A stretch of DNA of 64,000 bases from Gammaproteobacteria bacterium (GCA_021772935.1 JAJFLA010000007.1:1-64000); one strand, 5' to 3'. Shown: positions 15,492 through 24,084, counted from the stretch's first letter. Notes: generated from the sequence alone by a model not told the origin. Numbers and translations are program-made.

Positions 15492-16616
15492 CTAAAATTT
15501 GATCATCCGGTACCAGGCTGGACCATGGTAAAAAGTTGCGGTGGGCTGCCCCGTCTCCATATCGAGGAACTCAATGGTACCGTTTCCCCAGCCAACGATT
15601 GCATGTTTCATGTCCTTATCCACGACAAGGGGCACATCGCCGGGAAGGTAGGGAAGCTGGGTCTTTTTTATTCGACGCTTGCTAGCGTAATCCCAAAAGG
15701 AAACATAATAATCATTCAGGATTGCCAGGTGTTTACCATCGCTGGAAAAGGCAAATGCCTCGGGTGTCCCAGCCCGTGAGGGTTCCTCTACCAGACTGCC
15801 TTCGGCCTGGAGGGTTTTCTGGCCTGACAGTGTTTCCTCCTTAACATGGTAGAGATTGACACGGTCACTTGAGGAAAGCACTACCAGTTTGCGGCAATCC
15901 AAACTAAAGGCCGCATGCCTGACATTTAAATTGTAATGGGTGATGGGCTCCATCGTTTCAATCAGGTTATCTATTCTTGGTGTACCCGACCAATTTTTTT
16001 TCTGGTTCCAAATCTTCAGTTCTCCGTGGACATTCAAGCCGTAAAGGCTCTCTCCATCCAGACAGAGGCCAAGCCACCCCTCATCTTCAATTGTCAGTAC
16101 CTTTTTCGCCACGTTTCCTGATATGGCATAGACTGCCATGGTTTTTGAATCAGCAACAACCAACCGGCCACCTTTTTGATCGAATATAAGTTTTTGGATT
16201 GCTTGACCTGGTTCGATTTCGAACAGCAAGTCCATTTCCGGCAGCTGCCAGACCATTACTTTGCCATTAGATCCTCCACTGGCAAGAAGACTGCCATCCG
16301 GGCTGATGGCGAGAGCCCTAACACTACCGGGATCACCGTTCTCCAGGATGACACCATAGGAAAGAAGAATGATAAATGGGAGAAGAATCACAACCAAAAT
16401 TCGCAGCAATCGTTTTGATATCTTCGGTTTTGATTGTGTAGGTTTCGTTGTGGGTTCTGTTATTGCAGCCTTGTTGGAGACCGGGCTAGAAACCTCTTCT
16501 TTTTGGGGCGGTGCCTCGATTGCAGTACCGCAGTCCCCACAGAAGCGGTCCTCTGGGTTTTGCTCAGCACCACATTGTGGACAATACGTTTTTTCGGAAG
16601 TAGTCATTCTCTGCAT
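15492..16616 (-). CDS. Zinc-ribbon / transmembrane / WD40-like repeat protein
   Basis: A 374-residue protein. A zinc ribbon (CPQCGAEQNPEDRFCGDCG) opens the protein. A transmembrane helix follows at about residues 72-90 (LLRILVVILLPFIILLSYG). The rest is a beta-propeller-like region with WD40-type units, for example VRALAISPDGSLLASGGSNG followed by VMVWQLP, and AFAFSSDGKHLAILN with VSFWD. The ribbon would be cytoplasmic and the propeller extracytoplasmic (inference). The stop is 8 bases before the next gene's start, consistent with one operon. WD40 propellers usually act as protein-binding platforms, perhaps for the large toxin-like protein. Confidence 0.8.
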   Translation of the reverse strand: MQRMTTSEKTYCPQCGAEQNPEDRFCGDCGTAIEAPPQKEEVSSPVSNKAAITEPTTKPTQSKPKISKRLLRILVVILLPFIILLSYGVILENGDPGSVRALAISPDGSLLASGGSNGKVMVWQLPEMDLLFEIEPGQAIQKLIFDQKGGRLVVADSKTMAVYAISGNVAKKVLTIEDEGWLGLCLDGESLYGLNVHGELKIWNQKKNWSGTPRIDNLIETMEPITHYNLNVRHAAFSLDCRKLVVLSSSDRVNLYHVKEETLSGQKTLQAEGSLVEEPSRAGTPEAFAFSSDGKHLAILNDYYVSFWDYASKRRIKKTQLPYLPGDVPLVVDKDMKHAIVGWGNGTIEFLDMETGQPTATFYHGPAWYRMIKF

Positions 16617-16633
16617 TTCTCACATAAAAATTC

Positions 16634-17326
16634 TCAAATTACTGTTCCGCAACCCGTGCAAAATTTGATGCCGGGTTTGAGTTTGTTGCCGCACTTTGTG
16701 CAAAACTTTTTTGTCGTACTTTTCGATCTGTCGGCTTGTTTCTCGTCAGCAATATTTGTATCCACTGGCGAACCCAGGAGTGACTCTCGTAGCTTGTTTA
16801 ACGAGGGATCAAGGAAGGCACGTTCCGGCAGGAATTCAAGAATATCCAATGCCTTGTCTCTTAGCCCAATGGCGGCGAAAGCTTTTGCTGCCAATGCCCG
16901 TATAATTGGATCGAAGGCCTGGGGGGTATCCCAAAGCAATCGTTCATACTCCATCGCTGCCGCTTCAGTGTACCCGCTGATCTGTAATGCCAACGCCTGG
17001 TGAACCTGGAGCCCCTTGTGTTGGGGGTCAATTCGAAGTCCAATATGCAGGTTTGCCAGCGCTGCCAGAAAATCGCCATTTGTTACGTTGTTGGTAGCAC
17101 AGATCAATGCCAACTGTGCTGCGTTGGATTCGAATCTCTCGGCCTGCTCTGGATATTCTTTGACAAACTGATCCAGTTCATCAAGCAGTGCATCGAGGGG
17201 TACAGACTCCGACTTAAAAATAGAATTCGCTTTTTCTCCGCGGACAGGGAACGGAATCGGATCAAACTCAAGTCGGTTCGATAACTCTTCGGGCAAGGTA
17301 TAAAAACTGTAATTTGAGCTCGTCAT
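16634..17326 (-). CDS. TPR-like helical protein with C-terminal zinc ribbon
   Basis: This 230-residue soluble protein's middle (about 60-175) consists of paired helices with TPR character (FLAALANLHIGLRIDP, YTEAAAMEYERLLWDTP, AFAAIGLRDKALDILEFLP). It ends in a zinc ribbon with KKFCTKCGNKLKPGIKFCTG. It follows the cyclase-like toxin gene by only 4 bases, the place where polymorphic toxins usually carry their immunity protein, so it is a candidate immunity or chaperone partner (inference). No enzymatic motif seen. Confidence 0.7.
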   Translation of the reverse strand: MTSSNYSFYTLPEELSNRLEFDPIPFPVRGEKANSIFKSESVPLDALLDELDQFVKEYPEQAERFESNAAQLALICATNNVTNGDFLAALANLHIGLRIDPQHKGLQVHQALALQISGYTEAAAMEYERLLWDTPQAFDPIIRALAAKAFAAIGLRDKALDILEFLPERAFLDPSLNKLRESLLGSPVDTNIADEKQADRSKSTTKKFCTKCGNKLKPGIKFCTGCGTVI

Positions 17327-17330
17327 GGCA

Positions 17331-20300
17331 TCAAATCACCGTGGTCATATCTGGCAGAGGCGCTTTTTCCGTAAAGCGTATCCCGCGTCGGAGATGCCCA
17401 TCGGGCCCCATTTGAAGCACGGTTTCTCCCCCGTCTTTCCAATGATTAGCAGCCAATGTGGCGTGCGTCTCAAGGGCCTTATTGTATTCCGGAGTTCCTG
17501 GCTTATGATTTCCGGCAACATCCGAAACCAGATTGCTTTCAACGCCATGCTGTCCGGGCGCGCCACTTTTTTTCCAATAATCCGGCCCCCCTTTTGTCGT
17601 ATCTCCTCTCCAGGCAGCCTTCAGCTCCTCATACCTTTCTCCTGGAGGAATTATCTTTCCATTTGGCCCGGGTTCTTTAAAATAAACCCCGTCAATGTCT
17701 CCAGCGTACGGTTTAAGTTCTGTCGAGCCATCAGCTTTACGAAGGACCGCATGAAGCTTGCCCTCACGTTCAACTACCTTTCCCTCTGTAACAAGCTTGG
17801 TGACACTGTCACGGTTTTCAGCGTAATCTTTTAACCGATCATTATATCGCTCGTTAACCTTCTTCCACATATCGGCCGGCACTTTGTTCGGATCAGGTTC
17901 TTTTGGCCTGAAATAACCTACCAGTCCCTTGTCTTCTGTTTTAGCTCCCAGATAGGTATCAGCTTCGGAGATGGTTTTTGATTTAATCTCAAGCGGCTTT
18001 GGGACTGCATTGCCATCACGAATGTGACGCATGGAATCCACATTGGTGCTGCGCGCGCCAACGACGACTTTCTCCTTTTGGGCAAAGTTGGCCATATCAT
18101 CGATCTGGTGTCCCGAATATCCGGTACCATTGGCCAGATTCCGATCCACCAGGGCACCTGAGGGAAGCTCACGGACATACCCCTCCGGGTCGGTCGCCAT
18201 ATCTGGAATCCCTTTGCGTCGTGCGGCGGCACCCTCTGGTGTGTTCACAGGGCCCTTACGTTGGTTCGCCAGGCGTTGGCGCATTTCATCAATGGTTTCT
18301 CGCCCCGAGCTCTTGGCTGAAGTCACAGACCGTGTACCCTTTGCTGCATCACCTGCTGCGTCTCCTGATTTTGCTAGATCAACGCCATGATCAGCAAGTT
18401 TGCTCGCACCTGCCAAATCACCTGCAGTATCGGCAGCCTTTGCACCTTTTGCTGCCTCACTGACCGCCTCGGCTGATTTTGCAAAATCACCAATCCCGTC
18501 AGCGCCTTTTGCAGCACCTACCGCCTCAGTCACTCTGCCCGCAGCTTTTGCCGCCTTGGCTGAATCAACTACAGTGTCCAGTCCCTTAGCACCTTTGATG
18601 AAATCTCCTGAGGTATCCGCGATCCTGACCAGACCACCAAGTTTACCGGCACCTTTGAGAACGGTGGCGCCTCCACTTGCCAACACACCGCCCGTGTCTA
18701 TCACTCCCCAGATCGCCCGGGCCATTCTTTCTGTCACCGGTACGTCCGGGTCTATGGCCTTTTCCCAATTATCGGCGCCGAGTACAGCTTTGCTAATCGC
18801 TACTGCGGCACCTGGAGGATCTTCCCACGCTTTTTCGCCAAGATGAGCCGCTATCTTGCCAACTGCCAAACCACCGTCACCAACATTCTTTATAACTTTC
18901 CAGGTGCGTCCTAAATCCCCGTCCAGCGGAGCATTAATATCTTTAAACGTTTCGCTAACTGTTTCACCGGCAATGCGCCAGTTTTCAGGATCACCCAACA
19001 ATTTGGCAGCAGCTATCGCCGCTGAGGCAATGGCTCCACCAATGGCCCCCGGTGTTTCGATGATAAGTTCAATTCCATCATTGACAGACCCACCAAGGAA
19101 ACCCTTTGCCATGTTTATTCCCCAGCCAATAGCTGTATTGTCGATACCCGGGATAGCCTCCACTGCGGCCTCGATGCTTGGCGTTTCATCATTGGATAAA
19201 CGCTCCTCATCGTTTTGGCGCTGTTTTTCCTTTTGAGCCCTTTCCTGTGCTCGCTCGGCAGCATGTCTTTCTTGGGTATCGCTGCGCCATTTTTCCTGCA
19301 CCCCATCGGTCTGTTGATCGTGATGCTGGATTTCTCGTTCCCGGTCAGACAACTCTTTCCTGAGCGCGGCCGACGCCTCCCGCGCATCCCGTTCACCCAT
19401 CCAGCCCCAGTTGCCCTTATCGTCCGGTGCCCAGTATTCTCCCTGGTCATTGCGTTCAAAGGGTTGGCCTTCTTTGTCGTACAGTGGCGGGCCTTTTGGT
19501 TCTGGAGATGGCGTCGGCCCCTCATCCGGCGGTAGTGCGGCTGTTTCTTTCAATCCCTTGGCGATGGCCTCATTGATCTCTTCTGCGGTCAACTCCACCC
19601 CGGCCTGAACTGCCTGGGCAAGAGCGGCGGCAATGCTGTTGGCAATCTGGATGGCAACACCCGCTGCAATGAGAATGGCAGCTATTGCGGCGGCGGTGGC
19701 AGCAGTTGTCGTGGGAGTGGGGAGCTTGGTCTCATCAGAATCTGGTCTGTCGTTTCCGTTAGAAGAGGTTCCATTATTACTATCTGAACCCACTCGTTGG
19801 TTACTGTCAGGAAGGTCGGAGCCAATTTTTTCTGCAAGAGTACTTAGTATTTGATAACTGTTGTTGGGATGTTCACTATCAATATTGTTATCGAAACTAA
19901 ACGCATAGGTTAAAATATATTCATCCTTTACACAGTACATAGTTGCATGGCTATTGTTATACGTTTCTCCTCCAGACAGATTGCTATTACCTCTTATTAA
20001 ATAATAACACTCATCAAAATTCTGTATGTCGACCTTAGTCATGTCATTTGTATTAAGTCCTGACGCGACCCGAAATGGTCGAGAAAATCTCGTCCGAATA
20101 TCGATGGTTTTATCTACTTTCCCATTTATGTTCAAATTATAATGTAGGGTTCGGGATGACTCTCTATTGTAGTTGCCGTCAAGTCGCATTCTAAATCTAC
20201 ATTCACTACCACCATATCTAAACGTGGCATCAAATTTAGCTGAATCATTAACGCCTATATCCTTCAGACTATAGCCGTATTTATTAAGGGCATTTAATGC

Positions 20301-20585
20301 CTGACTATGCAGGGCGCTATTAGTAAGGTTGCATGAATTGGAATTGGAATTGGCAAATGCAGAGGGAGCCGTCAAAAGCCAAATTACTTCTATAAAAACA
20401 ATCGACAGGATACAAGCAGATCTCAGTTGTCGGGAAAGAGTCTGGCTGAATGCAATCAGGATTGCGGTAAGAAATCCTTTTATCACTTTACTGCCCAAGA
20501 ACACCAGCTTCGAAATAAAAAAGCTTCCTTGACCGAGTACTTTGAAATGGTATCGAGGTGTATGTGGCTTTTTCACAGAAAACAT
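17331..20585 (-). CDS. Large exported protein with edema-factor/ExoY-like nucleotidyl cyclase C-terminal domain (putative polymorphic toxin)
   Basis: A 1084-residue protein. A hydrophobic signal or anchor (about 56-78) ends APSAFANS. A cysteine-containing exported domain follows to about 260. Then come an Ala-rich hydrophobic stretch (295-325), a Pro/charged linker and coiled coil (400-465), a second Gly/Ala hydrophobic region (480-535) and an Ala/Gly/Lys-rich low-complexity part (665-760). The C-terminal 250 residues resemble the anthrax edema factor/CyaA/ExoY catalytic core: VVVGARSTNVDS (R845), K863 and K870 seven residues apart in VPKPLEIKSK, GLVGYFRP, D963-I-D965, and QHGVESN (H1013, E1016, N1018). 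Several positions differ from EF (an insertion after K870; HxxxxN instead of HxxxxxN). A GTG at 20486 is an alternative start. Confidence 0.65.
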   Translation of the reverse strand: MFSVKKPHTPRYHFKVLGQGSFFISKLVFLGSKVIKGFLTAILIAFSQTLSRQLRSACILSIVFIEVIWLLTAPSAFANSNSNSCNLTNSALHSQALNALNKYGYSLKDIGVNDSAKFDATFRYGGSECRFRMRLDGNYNRESSRTLHYNLNINGKVDKTIDIRTRFSRPFRVASGLNTNDMTKVDIQNFDECYYLIRGNSNLSGGETYNNSHATMYCVKDEYILTYAFSFDNNIDSEHPNNSYQILSTLAEKIGSDLPDSNQRVGSDSNNGTSSNGNDRPDSDETKLPTPTTTAATAAAIAAILIAAGVAIQIANSIAAALAQAVQAGVELTAEEINEAIAKGLKETAALPPDEGPTPSPEPKGPPLYDKEGQPFERNDQGEYWAPDDKGNWGWMGERDAREASAALRKELSDREREIQHHDQQTDGVQEKWRSDTQERHAAERAQERAQKEKQRQNDEERLSNDETPSIEAAVEAIPGIDNTAIGWGINMAKGFLGGSVNDGIELIIETPGAIGGAIASAAIAAAKLLGDPENWRIAGETVSETFKDINAPLDGDLGRTWKVIKNVGDGGLAVGKIAAHLGEKAWEDPPGAAVAISKAVLGADNWEKAIDPDVPVTERMARAIWGVIDTGGVLASGGATVLKGAGKLGGLVRIADTSGDFIKGAKGLDTVVDSAKAAKAAGRVTEAVGAAKGADGIGDFAKSAEAVSEAAKGAKAADTAGDLAGASKLADHGVDLAKSGDAAGDAAKGTRSVTSAKSSGRETIDEMRQRLANQRKGPVNTPEGAAARRKGIPDMATDPEGYVRELPSGALVDRNLANGTGYSGHQIDDMANFAQKEKVVVGARSTNVDSMRHIRDGNAVPKPLEIKSKTISEADTYLGAKTEDKGLVGYFRPKEPDPNKVPADMWKKVNERYNDRLKDYAENRDSVTKLVTEGKVVEREGKLHAVLRKADGSTELKPYAGDIDGVYFKEPGPNGKIIPPGERYEELKAAWRGDTTKGGPDYWKKSGAPGQHGVESNLVSDVAGNHKPGTPEYNKALETHATLAANHWKDGGETVLQMGPDGHLRRGIRFTEKAPLPDMTTVI

Positions 20586-20599
20586 ATCGGTCTATATCC

Positions 20600-21364
20600 T
20601 CACTGTGACATTGATTTCATAAGAGAGGCACGTTTTCTCAGCAGGACAAGAGAGACGACAAGAAGCATGGCCGTGGTAAATGCCCCGGTCAGCAGGCCTG
20701 TGGCCACAAGAAAAACGCTCCTGGCCGCGCCACCCAATATCTGGGTGAAACCGAAAGCGAGTACCCAGATAATGAGATATTTTGTCGTCCTTTGTGCAAA
20801 GATACCACCATCCTTTTCAAAGACTTCATGGCTTCGGGACCGCCAATAGCCGACCAACAGTCCAGCCCCGGCTGCGCCCAGCAATATCTCTCCGGGAGGC
20901 ATGGCAGATCCGAACAACACCAGTTGGATAACATAGCTCAAAGACGCGGCAGCGGGTGGCAAAAGGCATGTAAGAATCATCAGTCGCCAGGGCTTGCGGT
21001 AGGTCCAGGCCATCATGCCGAAGGATCCGGCAAAGAGCCACAGCATGCCGAGAACCTGTTCCCCCTGCGTAAGGAGGATGATCCCCGGACCCATAACAAG
21101 GGCGCTCAGAAGCAGGCTCTTGGCCAGCCCTTTGGTGGCTGCTTTGATTATTAAGCCACGGCGGTTGGTCACCACGCCTGCCGTATCTCCTGGGGCGCTT
21201 TGCGCTGTCGATTGTATGGGGGGTGATGCTGCGGATACCTGAGAAGATTGTTGTTTTTTCTTTTTCTCAGGTTTAGTTCCAGGTGCTCTAGCCTTTGCCC
21301 CACAGTGGTTGCAAAAGCTGGCGCCGGATCGTAAGGATTTTCCGCATTGCTTGCAATATGCCAC
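20600..21364 (-). CDS. Zinc-ribbon multi-pass membrane protein, first gene of the cluster
   Basis: This 254-residue protein has an N-terminal zinc ribbon (C4xxC7, C18xxC21) and a Lys/Ser/Pro-rich linker. About six hydrophobic helices follow (for example KSLLLSALVMGPGIILLT, VLGMLWLFAGSFGMMAW, SVFLVATGLLTGAFTTAMLL). The stop lies 14 bases before the start of the large cyclase-like protein. It is the most upstream gene of the leftward cluster, so the promoter should lie in 21365-21600. No transporter family recognised; membrane partner or sensor role is only inference. Confidence 0.75.
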   Translation of the reverse strand: MAYCKQCGKSLRSGASFCNHCGAKARAPGTKPEKKKKQQSSQVSAASPPIQSTAQSAPGDTAGVVTNRRGLIIKAATKGLAKSLLLSALVMGPGIILLTQGEQVLGMLWLFAGSFGMMAWTYRKPWRLMILTCLLPPAAASLSYVIQLVLFGSAMPPGEILLGAAGAGLLVGYWRSRSHEVFEKDGGIFAQRTTKYLIIWVLAFGFTQILGGAARSVFLVATGLLTGAFTTAMLLVVSLVLLRKRASLMKSMSQ

Positions 21365-21612
21365 AGGTTTTCTCCGATTGTTTAGGTCTTATTCTTTCCC
21401 TGCATTAGCTTTCAAAACACAATCTTCAGCCTCGGCTTGGCCTCTTCGTGTAACAATTTCTTAATCGCCTGAAAAACGATTTTTAATCGTACTATTCTTA
21501 ATATATATTCAAAGTTATCAGTAATTTATCAGGCTGTCAATTATTAGGTATGATGCCCCCTGAATCCCCTCAAAACCATAGTCAGAAGCGCTGTAACAGA
21601 TCAATTCAATAA

Positions 21613-21674
21613 AGGGCCGGATACATTTTCGTGTACCTTTCTGAACGACTGAAAGAAATATTGTATCCGGCCCC
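21613..21674. repeat. REPIN-like hairpin repeat, type A copy 3
   Basis: GGGCCGGATACA at the left pairs with TGTATCCGGCCC at the right around a centre containing TGAACGACTGAAAGAAA. This is the closest relative of the copy split by the IS1111-type element and was used to infer that element's ends. Confidence 0.88.
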
Positions 21675-21723
21675 TTTCGTTCACCGACCGCCTTCACCGC
21701 AACGTTGCTGTGAATAACTCTTA

Positions 21724-21761
21724 TTACTTGTAAGATATTCACTTACTTGTAAGATATTCAC
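21724..21761. promoter_or_regulatory. Two perfect 19-bp tandem repeats upstream of the NYN gene
   Basis: TTACTTGTAAGATATTCAC occurs twice with no spacer (21724-21742, 21743-21761), 74 bases before the NYN start codon. Each unit contains the small inverted repeat TTAC-TT-GTAA. Tandem sites about two helix turns apart are typical binding sites for a regulator. The regulator is not identified. Confidence 0.55.
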
Positions 21762-21835
21762 CTTCCGAGGTGCTTTTCGCTTCAGATAGGCAGGTACAGG
21801 CAATGCTAAAATTACTGCGAGCACGGACATCGTAA

Positions 21836-22309
21836 ATGGAAAACGTCTCCCTCTTTGTTGATGTGCAAAATATCTACTACACCACGCGCAGTGCCTTTGG
21901 GCGCAATTTCGATTACAACCGATTTTGGGCGAGGGTAACGGCTGGGCGCAATGTCGTAAACGCCTATGCCTATGCGGTAGACAGAGGTGACGAGAAACAG
22001 CGTCAGTTTCAGAATATTTTACGAGCGATCGGTTTTCAGGTACGCCTAAAGCCCTATATTCAGCGCGCGGATGGCTCATCAAAAGGTGATTGGGATGTGG
22101 GTATTGCGGTCGATATGATGGAGTTAGCAGCGGAGTCCGACGTAATGGTACTGGCCTCTGGCGATGGCGATTTTGACTTTTTGGTTGAAAAAATCAAATC
22201 AAAATACGCTACGTCGGTCGAGGTCTATGGGGTTCGTAAGCTCACTGCGGTCAGCTTAATTAACGCTGCATCTTGTTATACACCCATCGAAAGCTCGCTG
22301 TTACTTTAG
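21836..22309 (+). CDS. NYN-domain (LabA/DUF88-like) putative ribonuclease
   Basis: This 157-residue single-domain protein of the NYN/PIN-like fold has N-terminal SLFVDVQN with Asp9, the middle acid cluster GDWDVGIAVDMM, and LASGDGDFDF carrying the third acidic site. These acids would bind metal in RNA cleavage (family knowledge). Length is typical for the stand-alone LabA group. It has its own upstream repeats and no obvious operon partner. NYN proteins occur both in RNA processing and in accessory islands. Role here unknown. Confidence 0.88.
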   Translation: MENVSLFVDVQNIYYTTRSAFGRNFDYNRFWARVTAGRNVVNAYAYAVDRGDEKQRQFQNILRAIGFQVRLKPYIQRADGSSKGDWDVGIAVDMMELAAESDVMVLASGDGDFDFLVEKIKSKYATSVEVYGVRKLTAVSLINAASCYTPIESSLLL

Positions 22310-22510
22310 ATTTTCAAAGTAATGGAGCCGAGTTGTCGCAGCCATGTGATTGTAAAGTGATAATTGATGAGTGTCTCGTTTCTCCTCTATGGGTAAATGA
22401 ATGGGTGTCTTGTTTCCTTTGCTCGTCTTGCCGTACCGGTGGGAAATCAACCAATCTCTGCGGCTTAACGGTGTAGCCAAATTGATTTCAGTACCAATCA
22501 ATTTACGGCA

Positions 22511-22813
22511 TTACTTCTGCGGGGTTTCAGGCACAAAATCTATTTCAAGCCGATAACCGGCAGCGCGTGCATATCGTTCGATGGTCGAAAGTGTCGGCGA
22601 TACTTTTGAATCTACGTTTTCCAGCCGGGAAATATTACTTTTTTGTGTTTTCAGCGCCCTGGCCATTTGTTCCTGGGTAAAACCTGCCGCAATTCGAATT
22701 CCGATAAGTTTTTTACGCAATACATACGCGGGCGCCAGAAAATCGTACTCAGCCTTCACCGCTGGTCGCGAGAGCGCTTCTTTTTTGAATTCTTTAAATG
22801 ATGGTCTGTTCAT
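22511..22813 (-). CDS. XRE-family (HigA-like) antitoxin
   Basis: The protein has 100 residues from ATG 22813. A longer frame to 22858 is unlikely because it runs over the remnant of a toxin gene. A helix-turn-helix lies at about 50-80 (GFTQEQMARALKTQKSNISRLE). The N-terminus MNRPSFKEFKKEALSRPAVK followed by AEYDFLAPAY is typical of antitoxins paired with Gp49/RelE-like HigB toxins. Its start codon forms an ATGA overlap with an upstream toxin-like frame that is broken. A ribosome site GAAAGAGG precedes it. It may now be an orphan antitoxin. Confidence 0.82.
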   Translation of the reverse strand: MNRPSFKEFKKEALSRPAVKAEYDFLAPAYVLRKKLIGIRIAAGFTQEQMARALKTQKSNISRLENVDSKVSPTLSTIERYARAAGYRLEIDFVPETPQK

Positions 22814-22922
22814 TTCAGTACCTCTTTCATCCTTTTTCGCGCCAGTGCCAAAAAACACCCGCCGGGAATGCCAATACCTGCATTTTCACCTTCTTGTTAT
22901 AGAAGGTTATACGCCAGTTCAC
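22810..22922 (-). pseudogene. Remnant of a HigB/Gp49-like toxin gene
   Basis: Upstream of the antitoxin, one frame from GTG 22922 gives VNWRITFYNKKVKMQVLAF, which has the hydrophobic strand pattern of RelE/HigB proteins. After a frame change it continues as ALARKRMKEVLK, a typical toxin C-terminus, and ends with a TGA overlapping the antitoxin ATG. No single frame covers both parts and the N-terminal half is missing. The call rests on pattern and position. Confidence 0.4.
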
Positions 22923-23171
22923 TCTAAAAAGTTATCATATATGAGAACATTGAGATTGTACATTTGAATCCCACCCCAAACAGTTCACTAACCTGAAGTC
23001 AGTATGAGGTCAATAGATAGCCAGCAGCAGTCGCAAACAACGGTAATGTCTGTAGGACATACATACATCTGGCCCTTTTTCGCAGGGGTCCTGAATTTCC
23101 ATGAATTTCCCTTCCCAGGAAAAGGCTAAAATGGGAAAGCCCTCAAAAACCCAAAATGAAACGGACAAATA

Positions 23172-24071
23172 ATGAAATACAGCTACTACATTTGTGATGT
23201 ATTCACAGACAAACGCTTCGGTGGCAATCAGCTCGCCATGTTACCCGATGCCAGGGGGCTTAGTGACAGGCAAATGCAGCAGATTGCCAGGGAGTTCAAT
23301 TTTTCAGAAAGTACATTTGTTTTCCCGGCGGATGAAGGACATACACGGAGGGTGCAGATATTCACACCTTCCAGGGAGGTGCCTTTCGCAGGACACCCAA
23401 ATATCGGCACGGCATTTGTGCTGGCAACGGCTGGCGAGTTTGGAGAGATTAGCGAATTCACGGAAGTCGTTTTTGAAGAGAAAGCCGGTTTGGTCCGTAT
23501 ATCCATACGCAAACCTGACCAGGGGGCCATAAACTGTGAGCTGAAGGCCCCCCAGGTATTTTCATTGGGAAAAGAATTACCAGCCGAAATGCTGGCCGAG
23601 GCCTTAGGCCTGTCTGCAAGTGAGATCGTCACAGACATTCATTCGCCCATCGTCGCTTCGGTTGGTCTGCCATTTGTGATGGTGGAGCTCCGAGATCTAT
23701 CAGTACTGCAAAAAGCCAGCATCAACCCGATTGGCTTCGAGCGGATTGCTGAGCAGGGTGTCATGCCGGATATTCATCTTTATGTTCGAAGCGATGATGA
23801 ATTTGATATTCGGGCGCGCATGTTCGCGCCCCTTGACGGGGTGCCGGAAGACCCGGCTACAGGCAGCGCCAATTGCGCTTTGGCAGGTTTGCTCGCTCAT
23901 TACCATGAATCAACATCAGGCCATTTCGAATGGCGCATCGCTCAGGGTATCGAGATGGGGCGCCCGAGCCTCTTGCAAGCGCGCGCTGAGAAAAAGGCTG
24001 ACGAGGTTATTTCTACCTGGATTGGTGGAAGCTGCGTAATGGTGAGCGAAGGGTATATTTACGTAGATTAA
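23172..24071 (+). CDS. PhzF-family isomerase
   Basis: This 299-residue protein is of the PhzF/diaminopimelate-epimerase fold. The N-terminal half has YICDVFTDKRFGGNQLAMLP and the catalytic glutamate in FNFSESTFVFP (about residue 45), then FAGHPNIGTAFVLA. The C-terminal half has FAPLDGVPEDPATGSANCAL, a PhzF hallmark. Outside phenazine clusters, PhzF homologues are isomerases of unknown substrate (family knowledge). No phenazine genes are near. Length is normal and the motifs are intact. Confidence 0.92.
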   Translation: MKYSYYICDVFTDKRFGGNQLAMLPDARGLSDRQMQQIAREFNFSESTFVFPADEGHTRRVQIFTPSREVPFAGHPNIGTAFVLATAGEFGEISEFTEVVFEEKAGLVRISIRKPDQGAINCELKAPQVFSLGKELPAEMLAEALGLSASEIVTDIHSPIVASVGLPFVMVELRDLSVLQKASINPIGFERIAEQGVMPDIHLYVRSDDEFDIRARMFAPLDGVPEDPATGSANCALAGLLAHYHESTSGHFEWRIAQGIEMGRPSLLQARAEKKADEVISTWIGGSCVMVSEGYIYVD

Positions 24072-24084
24072 AGGTCGGGAGACG

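Larger units (their letters stand above)
21365..21835. other. 471-bp divergent intergenic region
   Basis: It separates the leftward zinc-ribbon/toxin cluster from the rightward NYN gene and so contains both promoters. It holds a type A hairpin repeat (21613-21674) and two tandem 19-bp repeats (21724-21761), described separately. The part next to the cluster is AT-rich (for example TTCTTAATATATATTC near 21492), as expected for a promoter. No gene seen. Confidence 0.6.

Noticed and set aside
18031-19608. Long Ala/Pro/Ser-rich plus-strand frames opposite the large toxin-like gene
   Set aside because: They are antisense shadows of the Ala/Gly/Lys-rich low-complexity part of that gene.
21724-21761. 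Tandem repeats considered as a short CRISPR array
   Set aside because: Only two units with no spacer and no cas genes. Better explained as operator sites.
1-23000. Prophage or integrative element as the source of the accessory region
   Set aside because: No integrase, phage structural gene, conjugation gene or tRNA-derived direct repeat was seen. The region looks like an accumulated accessory island instead.
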